Origin: Neodontobutis hainanensis
Taxonomy: Eukaryota > Chordata > Actinopteri > Gobiiformes > Odontobutidae
Length of the DNA: 64,000 nt
Direction of reading: 5' to 3'
Assembly (NCBI GenBank): GCA_024349245.1
Contig: JALDNG010000402.1
Span: 1-64,000 of the forward strand
Shown here in pieces: positions 52,010 to 62,035 of this stretch. Position numbers and translations under genes: made by a program. The first letter of the stretch is position 1. Each line of letters begins with the position of its first letter. The notes below the pieces were generated by a model. It was not told the DNA's origin and did no database searches. It saw nothing but the letters and a program-made list of their open reading frames with translations.

Positions 52010-52300
52010 TCACAGTCTGACTTTATTCTCCTTTGAACTATCAGTACACTGCATTGATTTTTCATGACTAAAATGATGTTTATTTTTTTCAGTGTTGCTT
52101 CTGGAGGACTGGTGAGCCGCCGAGGGGCCAAGTGTAAAGGGAAGTGTCTTAGTTATTGTGAGGCGGTGCTGAGAGCGCTCTTCTTCAGTTTTAACGAGAT
52201 GATAAGAGAATCCCTTTCTTCCCACTGAACTAATGACGCGGAGGTAAGGTTGCTCTAGTAGGCTGAGGGGGAGTGAGGTTTTAAGTGGTGGATAGTCCTA
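52010..52300 (-). CDS. Open frame of about 95 codons, unidentified
   Basis: A minus-strand frame is open from just after a TAG at about 52,297 to 52,010. It begins DYPPLKTSLPLSLLEQPYL, and the ATG-started part is 71 codons (MGRKGFSYHLVKTEEERSQ start). It is polar, Ser/Thr/His-rich and richer in GC than its neighbours. A tag acceptor-like end precedes it. Without a join to another exon or a known family, this remains a candidate exon only. Confidence 0.3.
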
Positions 52301-54480
52301 CACTACCTGGCATCTTTTGTCTAAACATAGACAACAGTGCCAAAAGGTGGTAATGCGCTGAACGGAGTAACCTAGTGAGCAGAGCCTTACCAAAAGACGT
52401 AAAATAAACGAAAACATCATTTATAAAGATGCCTTGCTTTTTTAACTAATCCTTGTTCCAAAATAAGTTTCTCTTTCAAGGTTTAATATTTGTCAAAATT
52501 TTTCAACAACCAAACACATAAATAAATTCTTCCGCTCATAAGTATGTGAATTTAGCAGTTCAAATTAAACTGAGTTGTTGAAATAACCATCTTAAAATGT
52601 CATAATCCAAACGAGGTTAGAAATATACGCAGATTTGATCTATTTAATGACAGAAACACAGAAATACAATATTGGATATGTTTCTGATTGGTTTGCAAAC
52701 ACATAGGTCATATATTTTCTTCAACTATAACGGTTGTGTGGATTTTTTATATTCTTAATTTTGAATTAAATTTAAACGACCTTTGGATCTGTTTACTATT
52801 TGCACAAATCACTTATATACTATTTCCTCATAAAGTCTCTGAAGATGCTTTTTGTTTTATGATTGTCTTAGGTTTGATATCATCTATGAATAAATTTTAA
52901 AACGATTTCACCTCTTTAAATATAAATTTAAAAATAATTTGAAAAGAGCTCCATTAGTATTTAAATGCTTTACATCTTGGTATGCCTAATACAAAATGAG
53001 CACATATTTTTATCCTAAATATTAAAATTTGACGTCTATTCAAAAACAAGAATATATTACGATGATATCAAATAAAGTTTTTGGAAGTTAAAACCCACAT
53101 TACAAATACGATAAAAGGAATAAACGTTTTTATGTGATGTTATATTTTATTATAAATAATCATGCTCATTCCACAAAATCATTCGAAATATACTTATTGG
53201 AAATTTTTGTTTCAACATGCTCGTGTAAGTGGTTATAACGTGGTTTCAGGTTTGTATGAGGGTTCGTCCCATGAATCCACGAATTTGTAAACATGATCCG
53301 ATTATATAGGGCTTTGTTCCCATTGTGTTTATATGTTTTTATCGATAGGAGCTGATTATTTATTCATTAACTTCAAAAACTCAAATTTATTCTTAAAGTG
53401 TCTTTCCATATTTGAAAATGACGACAAGTGGTATTATATCTATAAATTCGAAATGGCTATTCTCAGCATTCTTCTTAACCTCAACCTATAATCAAATAAG
53501 AATGTTTTATATGGCCAATGAAATTGTTTTTATTATTTTTGGCAGATTTAAATTTTTCGATATGCCAAAAATCAAGATATTTCGATTCCCAAACATTTGA
53601 CGCGTTCCGTCGAGTTCCATTTTTGAAAAATTATAAAGAAGGAAAGTCATAGAGTTGTTTTTAGCATTTTTTGAAAATAAACGACGATTCTCGGGATTCA
53701 AAACAGTCTCCTATTTTTCTTTTGACGAAAATCCATCTGTTTTATGTTTGTTTATTTAACTTTTTCACGTAAAAACACATTTCTCCACCAGGTATATGTT
53801 TTAGATCTCTTTCAGAAAATGTTCATAAGAGGAAGTAATCTTAATTTTTTTGTTTAATGAAAATCGTTTCTAAGATATTTTTGTGTGCTATTTCTGTCTT
53901 CTTGAGAATCGTTGTGGAAATGATGAATTGATGAAACTTGTTTTTTAAAAACTGCTTTCAAGTGTTTCGACGACGGTTAAAATTTGAAAGGCATTCCTTC
54001 AGATTGATTAGAAGTATATCTATTATAAGTAATCAGAAAGAAGTACAAATTAGTTCAGTAAAGTCTTAACTGAAAACTTTTGCGGGTAAATACACGTGTT
54101 ATCACATGCTCAAGCTCACTGACGTAGAATGAAATTTAATGATATTAAAATAGCATCCAGTCAAAATTTATCCAAGACAGTGTTAATATAAAATCAATAA
54201 CTTTAATCTAAGGCTAAAAGATTTTCGGATGTCTTTATATAGTATATTAGTTATCTTAAATAATTTTATCGTTAGAAAAAACCAATTTGGGGATTATATG
54301 TTTATGTCTTAATTCAAAGGTGTGCACATGGACGACCAAAAAAGCACCACGCATGTCTTAAATAAATATCAGGTTTATTTAAACTGAACCGTGTCCGAGA
54401 TATAATTAAGTATTTTTTGTTGTAAAATACGCTTAGTTGACGATTGTCCTTGAAAGGTTACGAAAAGATATTCAAAGTCC
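52301..54480. other. Intergenic, nothing recognised
   Basis: AT-rich; open frames at 52,688-52,900 and 53,412-53,701 are hydrophobic low-complexity and unsupported. Confidence 0.5.
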
Positions 54481-54503
54481 ATAATATAAAAAATTTAATG
54501 TGA

Positions 54504-54955
54504 AAATACCAATAATAATTTAGGGTCAATAAAAAGTCATTGAGTTCGTTGTCAAAATTGTAGCAACAGGAGTTGATACAATACGCCAGGCATATAACAG
54601 AGAACTTAATGGTATAATTCGAGTTTAATTCAGTGTGGAAACACAATCGCATGATGGTTGAAGCATACAATGCAGAAGTGAACCGAAACAAAATGATGGG
54701 CTCGACGATGAGCATAGAAGTCGTTCGTAGAATGATTTAGGAAGCCAAAAACATCCTTAACATAAATAAAGAACCTATAACCCCTGGAATGGTGCAAGAA
54801 GTAACCAAAATCAACTTTCTAGGCATACCTTAAGGCTATGGAAGCAAACTCTCTCGTAAAAAAGGGGTCGCCTTACATTCGCAGGAAAGTAAGTATTTGA
54901 TCAAAAACAATAGATCGAAGCTGCAAAAATAGTATTACAAGGAAAATTAGATTAG
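54504..54955 (+). CDS. PAM16: PAM16/TIM16 (Magmas), mitochondrial import motor J-like subunit
   Basis: PAM16 binds PAM18 at the matrix side of the TIM23 channel and restrains its stimulation of mtHsp70. The N-terminal hydrophobic helix (IEFVVKIVATGVDTIRQAY) matches human AQIIVMGVQVVGRAF. The J-like domain MSIEEAKNILNINKEPITP ... VQEAYLKAMEANS ... GSPYIRRKIEAAK aligns along its length with human MSLQEAQQILNVSKLSP ... VQKNYEHLFKVND ... GSFYLQSKVVRAK, and like all PAM16 it lacks the HPD motif. Exons: about 54,537-54,611; 54,634-54,719; 54,741-54,800; 54,823-54,888; 54,914-54,955. Introns are 22, 21, 22 and 25 nt. The start is unresolved: an ATG split by a 24-nt intron (donor at about 54,500) would read MVNKK into the helix if the AAAAA at 54,531-54,535 had one more A. 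Confidence 0.88.
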
Positions 54956-54958
54956 TTT

Positions 54959-55249
54959 TTATTCGTTCTGTGAATCTGTACCAATTTCGGCAATACTCGA
55001 CAGTTCTTCTTCAACCTGTGCATTACGTGAGTATTTTACCGCATCGTGACAACCCTTTGAAATTGATGGTATTGTGAATTTCGTCAGCTTTAAATTTTTT
55101 TTCTTTTAGTTTTGAAAATCACATACTTTTTTCATTATTTTTTTAATAATTTTGATATTATTTTTTATCTCGTCAGCCAGGCATGGTTTCTCTTTTGCAT
55201 ATTCTACCACTTCAGGAAGTTCAATTTCAGGAAGCCAGTCTTTATCCAT
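54959..55249 (-). CDS. 88-residue protein of unknown function
   Basis: Two exons, 55,249-55,127 and 55,102-54,959, are joined in frame by a 24-nt intron with a perfect gtatgt donor and aaag acceptor. The protein starts MDKDWLPEIELPEVVEYAKE, continues through a Lys-rich helix (NNIKIIKKIMKK) and ends with an acidic Ser-rich tail (VEEELSSIAEIGTDSQNE). The clean splice and codon use argue for a real gene. I do not recognise the family; it is too short for domain assignment and lacks a signal peptide or membrane segment. It is transcribed toward PAM16, with only 3 bp between the two stop codons. Confidence 0.65.
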
Positions 55250-55979
55250 TTTCAATCGAATTTAAAATTATTCATTTATAGTCAAGTTTTACTTCAATTG
55301 TTAGTTTTTATGAGCGTTATTTAAACTGAAAATGTGCTTGGCGGTGCGGTTTAGGCGCGGCTATAAAAATCCACTCTTTTTCGTTAAATAGTATGTTATC
55401 ACTGTCTTGGAATCTTGTCCTATGGCTATCAAGTTTGCAAGTCTTCCATGACTATATTTATTAAATTCACTCGTTGAGATTAATAAGTGGCAATTAAATT
55501 TTAAAATTTGCGGTACTTGTGAATTATTTCCCGTGGAGTAAGTTTTTTATTTATTTATAAAGTAGATATCGCTTTGTTGGATTTGTTAAACTTAAATACC
55601 AGAAATCTTTTTCGTGTTAGTAAGGGGAATTTAGAGAAAACATTTACAGAAAGGGATAACTCGCTGATGTAGTAATAGGATTACCGATGGACTGATAACA
55701 AAACTAAAATGGGAATAAAGTGGAAAATTTAAGACCATGTTTGGAAAAAAATGAGTATCTTAAAAGAAATCATTTCGAAGGCTCAAATTTACTTCTTTGT
55801 AAAATAATAGTATTTATATATTATAGATTTAATAAAGAATGATAAAACAAGAAAATAAAAAGAAATCTGAGTTTTGTATTTTATGCCATTGTTGACCGTT
55901 AAAACTTATTGAGTGAAATTTTCCCTTTAAAACTGGTTTTTGAACATATGTTTTAGGGAGGGATTGATTCGATGTACCA
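55250..55979. other. Upstream region of the 88-residue gene
   Basis: AT-rich, no open frame of note; it must hold the promoter of the minus-strand gene. Confidence 0.45.
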
Positions 55980-56265
55980 ATCTACCAAACTCTTGTTCTT
56001 ATCAGATACGAAAGAAGTAAAAGGGTTAGAGACATTTGGGTTTTGTGCAATGGATTGCAAAATCGAAAAATCATTTTAGTTGCTGTTCTTCGTCGTGATG
56101 AAGCAACACTGATCTCCATTATTCTGCAATATATTGTTTCGTGGCTCAATTATTGTTGTTGGTGGTTGGCCTGCATATTTAAGCATTGCGTCTCATGGCT
56201 TTACCCATTTAATTGTCAATCACTCTGAAAATGTCTTTCATCACATATTATCCTTGTACTAATAG
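55980..56265 (+). pseudogene. Second Merlin/IS1595-like transposase relic
   Basis: The plus frame from about 56,043 reads LQNRKIILVAVLRRDEATLI then SIILQYI, matching the family's strand and helix (…FLVPVPDRSAATLIPII). After a one-base frame change, WPAYLSIASHGFTHLIVNHS follows, matching the family's CWKAYSSLESEGYTHLTVNHS around the second catalytic region, where the expected Asp before the Trp is not seen. It covers a different part of the transposase from the 41-42 kb copy, so the two are separate insertions or fragments. Confidence 0.65.
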
Positions 56266-57779
56266 TTTAAAATATGTGGAATTGAGTAAAAGTAAGAAAA
56301 AACAAGATAAGTGGAACCAAAATAGAAATATATAACAGTTATGCCAGAATTTATTATGAAATGCATGCATAATACTGATCCATACCAAATATGATTGAAC
56401 ATATTAATTTTAAAGTTTGCATATAAATAAATAATTAATCATTGTAAATGAGTAAATTTTTACCACTAGAGATATTCTGCATAAGTAGCCTTTTTTCTGA
56501 TTATATTATTCATTAATTTTGTGCCATGTTCTTCATGAAGAATTTGGTTTTATTATTTTTAAGCCAAGCTGAACACCCTCTTTTTCTGAGTCTATGTCTT
56601 TTCTTCGATGATATCGTCTGAAAGATCAATCCTATTATTGTCTTTCTCAGTGCAGAAAATTAAGTACTTTTTTCATCTTGCTCGACTTTAGCGAACGATT
56701 GATCTATGCATACGGCTATTGAAATAATTTTGAAAATATTATAAGTTTTACCGGATAACGCATTGCATGTTTACGTGTATAAATTTTTTGAGAATTAAAT
56801 TATTTTTAACATGTCAAATTAAAAAATGTCCCTCATATTTTAATGAGGTGGTAAACTACTTTTAGATCAAGCAAAAATTCGGTTAAATTTGTCAAGAATT
56901 TGTGTTTTGAAGAAGCTACACGTTGTAAAAATTACGGTTAAATGCCCTCATTTGATTAAAACCCTGAATTTAGTTATAAAAATCCTTTATGTATAAATTA
57001 GCTGCAATTTTATAAAATCTAACACTCCGCGAAGCAGGACACGTTTTACCTCAGCGCATGTCATTAGACAACAATCAACGTAAGCACGCGCGATAGAATA
57101 TTCTTTTTCGATCTTACTCTAAAAATTTGTACTCATTGAAAGATAGGCCCTTTTCGAGAATCAAAACAAACATCGTCTTATCATCACAACTTTCACTTTT
57201 TTATGGATCTGAAGTCCAAACATACTTTCATTGTTCTTGGTAAAAGCCTCGCAAAGATTTAGTGAACATTAAAGACTTTTCCCCTTTTCAGTTAAAATAT
57301 ATCAATACTTTTTTCAAGATGACATTCATGTAACTACGCATGCTAGTTTTGATGTTATACTCAAAAACGACCAACGCAGAAATATTTTTGAAATTATTCA
57401 GATTCAAAAAATCCATGTTTCCCTTTTTTAATTCGATTTAGAGTCAGCTCTGTAAACTTTGAAAACTAGATAATTTAGTTTATTTGTGTAACACTTTTTG
57501 TCCTTCAAAGTATGAGAAATTTGGCGTATTAAGTATTTTATCCATTTTACAGCTCTTTTAAAGGACATAATTAAAGGCTGTTAGCATCCTAATATTTGAA
57601 TTTTAACTTAATTAAAACAGGTGATTCAGAATTTCCTTAAGTCTAACTTTTCCAAAGTAGGAATCGAAATAACTTTACTAACTTGACAGTAATATCCACG
57701 TCATATGCCTCATGTATATCATGTGATGGGAGCATGAGATAACCCGTTCAGTACTACTGTTTGCTCAGCTTCTTAAAAA
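56266..57779. other. Intergenic, nothing recognised
   Basis: AT-rich with a small GC-richer spot near 57,030-57,100. No frame or structure supported. Confidence 0.45.
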
Positions 57780-58480
57780 GAGAACTATGCCAATATCACG
57801 TTAGTAACTCAGCTAGATTCACTGACTCTGAAATTTCACAATCACCTTTACCGGACATATCGGAAGTAGGTCAATCTGGCTGAGTAGCAAGCACAGGAAT
57901 GTGTAATTTAAAATCAAGCGTCAAATCTCCTCGGGCAAGCGAGAGAAGAGTTCATTAGAGATAAACTCAATCTTCAAAAAGATATCTTGAAAAGAAACGC
58001 TCTTATGACGGAGGTCGAGGTACAAATTTTATTCTGTTAACCATAATTTTTATTTGCCCAGAATATAATAAATTTTGATAAAGGGAAACGAGTTTACAGA
58101 ATAATTGAAGAAAACCCGCCGATTTTTTACATGGTTTGAACTTAAATGTTTCTTCATTATGCTCAATGACGAACCAGTTTTCTTTCCTTGCCAGAATACT
58201 GTGAAGATCAAGAAGACGTATTTACAGAGACATTACACACGAACGCAGAGTTAGATAAAAACTTTTGTCTCATTTAAATGTAAGATGAATGGTCTGAAAA
58301 GAAATATACATCGTCGAAAGTATTTTCAAAGAATCATGAACGAAAATAACTGTGTAGCCGAAGCAACACTCTTGATTACCTAGATTTTAGGGGAAGAAAA
58401 AGAAACCCATATAAGGAAGACGAAACAGTAAATAACTGCTTTCGGACTGTGCAGACCAACTTTGTTTAGATTTTTGTTGA
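57780..58480 (+). CDS. Coding-like blocks of unknown identity, upstream of the hAT relic
   Basis: Successive plus-strand blocks look coding: ARFTDSEISQSPLPDISEVG (about 57,810); NLLGQAREEFIRDKLNLQ then KDILKRNALMTEVE (57,925-58,020); FDKGKRVYRIIEENPPIFYM (about 58,070-58,130); YCEDQEDVFTETLHTNAELD (about 58,197-58,265); YEWSEKKYTSSKVF (about 58,280). Possible introns of 42, about 62 and 18 nt separate them. The QAREEFIRDKL part faintly recalls the region after the BED finger in ZBED-type hAT transposases, so these could be the N-terminal part of the relic at 58.7 kb. The acidic blocks do not fit that family, so an independent gene is equally possible. Confidence 0.35.
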
Positions 58481-58724
58481 AAGTCGAAAACTAATAAGCG
58501 CATCCAATACCTCTCTTTATATTTCCAGTTTCACAACGGTTTGAAATAAATCGTTTTATGTTATGTTAGAGATGCGCAATGATGTGAAGAATTCCAAGGC
58601 TTTCAGTCTGACATAAAACGACTCAGCTTATATTTGAACCACTGAAAAACTTATTTCTATATCAGTTATAACATAACATATACAATACTTAAAATTTTGT
58701 GGTTACGATACCACTTCGAAAACA

Positions 58725-59395
58725 ATGGGAGAAGACATTTGTCATACTCCTAATGAGAGTTTAATGAAGAATGAGATTGAGGTGAAGAGTTTTATCTCAG
58801 TAACAACAGATATAGCACCATCGGTCATTAAAAGAAAAGCAGAATTGGTTGATTATTTGATGGCAGACAACTATTTTCCAGCAGTCCTTCATCCACCATT
58901 AGAGCGCCTAAAGACGTCAAACGAAAAATTTGATTTCGCTTAAAAAGTCTTGGTGAATATCTGAATGTCTATATGTGTTAATGCACCATTTCGCTGGTAG
59001 TTGAAGAGGCTTTCGTTAGGATGCGACATTGAACTCAACGATTTCGTCCTCTATTATGATGCCCGCTGGGTAATCAGAGGAAAGGAGCTAACAAGAGTGT
59101 ATGACCCCATTAGTGAACATAAAGTCTTCCTGCAAGACAGATATATGATCGGCTTAACTCTTCATCTTAAAAATTGAACTTTTTACCGACTTTTGCTTTG
59201 AATTTATATCACTCTCAGTATTTGAGCAAGTGGAAGTTGAAACAACAAGAGCCATGCAATACGTTTCACGTTCATGATGTGGTTGCTCTTTTTGATGTGA
59301 AACTTGATTTATTTATCAGTCATTGGGGAAAGCGAATTGAATGTACTTTTCAATTTCTTGTGTATTCAAAAAATATTCTCATGTATTTTTAAGCT
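58725..59395 (+). pseudogene. hAT-like (ZBED/GTF2I-type) transposase relic
   Basis: The 72-codon frame at 58,725-58,943 contains FISVTTDIAPSVIKRKAELV, matching the hAT block SVTTDGAPSMxGKKxGFV around a catalytic Asp. At 59,031-59,176 a second frame reads FVLYYDARWVIRGKELTRVY, matching the family's LYHTDVRWLSRGKVLxRVF, followed by a FL-rich helix. At about 59,265-59,350 a third frame reads HDVVALFDVKLDLF, matching the family's YDxVKAFxxKLxLW. The blocks are in the right order but in three frames, and the intervening sequence is shorter than in full-length elements. No terminal inverted repeat or 8-bp duplication was identified. Confidence 0.7.
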
Positions 59396-60172
59396 AAAAG
59401 TTTGAGCCATATATAGAGAATTTAAAGCTTGGTTTCATAGCTCATTCTAAAGCTATTAAACTTTCAAGTAACCTGTTGCTATTTTTTTAAACTTTGCACG
59501 CGATATTTTTATGTCAGCTACGAACGTTAAGTTATTTGTTTTACGCACGTGCGGCTAAGATGGAAATCTTCACTTTACGGCGCAACTCAGCTCTGTGCAT
59601 AAAGCAAAAATAATAAAGTTTAATTTAGTTGTGGGAAGTACGTAAATATCAACTACTTCAGAACTTTCAAAATGTAGCAAGTATCTATTTCTGTTGTTTG
59701 GAGCGCGTGTCTGTGAGGCTGACTCGCTGCTATGTCTGGGGCTTAATAAGTGAAACTCAAGTCACTAACTGAAGAAAATGTGGGAAATGTTGAGAACAAC
59801 AATCTCTCAATATGAACCAACAATAAGACAGCGTTCTGCGTAAATTCATTGTCCACTTCACATTAAGATTGTATATTCATCAATCAGTATTTATGATTAT
59901 GAGGGTTTTCGTGTTTGACTATGTTCTACTGTGTTGTTTGTAACAAAGATTTTAATTGTCATCGCTGTTTCGTCTGCATTTTCACGAATGATTTTGTAAT
60001 TTTCAGGCTATGTGCGTTTAGTTCTATTTAAAGGTTAGTTTTCATAACTCTGGAGCTTAAATCAAGCTGTGACCTGCGGAGTTACCGCATATAACGGAAT
60101 TAAACTTCTCCGTTTTAAATATTGGGCAAAAGGGATTAAGGATATTCCAAGTGTTAAATTTACAAAATTGAT
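59396..60172. other. Intergenic before the tandem duplication
   Basis: No open frame or repeat supported. Confidence 0.5.
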
Positions 60173-62035
60173 ACATTTTAAATTATGAGTGTATGCATTA
60201 CTTTCCTAAATAGACTGACGGCTGATTTAGTTTTATGTTAACGTTTTAATAAAAGATTTTCTGCCAACGGACGTTTAAGGGTTACTTATTTAGACTATTA
60301 GCGGCGTGGTGAAATGTCAGAGTTCTTATATTTTATCCCAGCATTGCAGTTTTAATTTTCTAAAAGCTAGGTTTATGGGTAATGCTGAGTAAGATAGAAA
60401 TGAAACTCTTTGTTCACGTTATTCCCACGACGTTACTTTCATAATTTCCAGTTTTAATGAATTTTATTTTTATAATTAAGTTTAAAGTGATTCTTAATGC
60501 TGAAATTAAGAAGTCTATGAGTGTGTTGGTTTCTTTTATGTGTTGGAGTCTGCGCTTCAAGTATGAGATTTATCACGTTTTTTTTATATCTTGTGTTTTT
60601 ACCTTAAGGACTTTTGACAATTAAACCACCCTTAATGTATTTAGAACATTAGGTCTGCAAATATCTCCATTTATCGCATTTAATATTTCAAGCTTATTCT
60701 GAATTGTTTAATGGATATATAATTGGCATTGGTCGTTGTTTTCTATAAGATGTTGTGTCAAAAACTAGTTGAGTGACGTGAGATTTCAACGGGATTTTTC
60801 AGTCAATTTTAAAGAAGAAGCAGAAGTCGAATATTTACATCAATTCAAAATATTAATATTGTGAGTTTTTTGTCTTTAGATATTTAAGTGATTTTTAGAT
60901 AAACGACTATTATTTGAGTATGTTTTAAATAGAAATAGTACTCAATAATGGTCATCAAAATTAGCAATATATGTAATTAACTCCGTAATAAATGCCAAAT
61001 AGCAGCTACTTACATATTTTTCTCCCTCGTGCACAATTTTATCATAAGTGATGGACTTTGAGGAACGGAGAACCTAAAGCACCACACGCGAGGAACAATT
61101 TTTGGTTTGTTATCAAAATGTAAATTATTTCAATCGAGTGTAAGATTATTAATCCTACACGTGGCAAAAATAGAGTGAAATTATTTTCATTTTTGACATA
61201 TACATTCAAGCTCTGATGCGGTTACATATTGCTGTTGAAAATACCATATTAATGATCCTTTAAAAATGACCACATGATAATACACTTATAACTTTTAATT
61301 TTTGCCAATAATATATTTTGAAATCTCTATTCCTATGCGAAATATTTTTACAATTCTCTATTCTATAATATATGAAAATTACTTTCTTTAAGTGAGTGCT
61401 GATGAATGAAGCTAAATTTAAGGTATTTCAACCTAACCAAAAGCTCAAAATCAGTATTAAAACCGAAAGTATTCTTGCTAACTAAATGTGAAAAATTAAT
61501 TAGCCTATAAGTAACTTTGAATAATGTACTTGACACTAAAACACGTTATCAATTTAAGTTAAATAATCTTTAAAACAAACCGCTGAGAAATCTAGCAGAT
61601 GAGAGTATTTTAGGAGATACGGGTTTCAATCATAATCGGTAGTTGCAAATAACAAAAAGAATTTCGTGCTTTGCATGATTAAATGAATTCTTTTTAAAAT
61701 ATTAAAAGAAATTTACTTTATTTGTTCACACATAGACTTTTAAAAAATCATATCAGAATCTGACTTTGTGAACTAATTTCATGTGTTCTTTGAATATTTT
61801 ATCTCTTGATGTTTTTCCTTCAAGCTATGATTTATGAAATTTTTCATAGATAAGAATATACTTTTTAGGGTGGTATCCTTTGAGTGATATTTAGCTTAAA
61901 AATCACAATGCATACAGTGAAAAGAAATTTAATTATTTAAAGAGCAAGTTCTATGGAAATAAAAACAATACAGTAGTATGCATTATTTACATAACAAGGT
62001 TTTTTTAATATGAATTTACAATGATGCATATTTAG
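60173..62035. repeat. Tandem duplication, copy 1 (about 1,863 bp)
   Basis: The segment starting ACATTTTAAATTATGAGTG is repeated almost exactly from 62,036. I see no convincing gene within it. The 8-bp string ACATTTTA stands at the left edge (60,173), the junction (62,036) and the right edge (63,902), as expected for a direct duplication formed at a short repeat. Confidence 0.95.
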
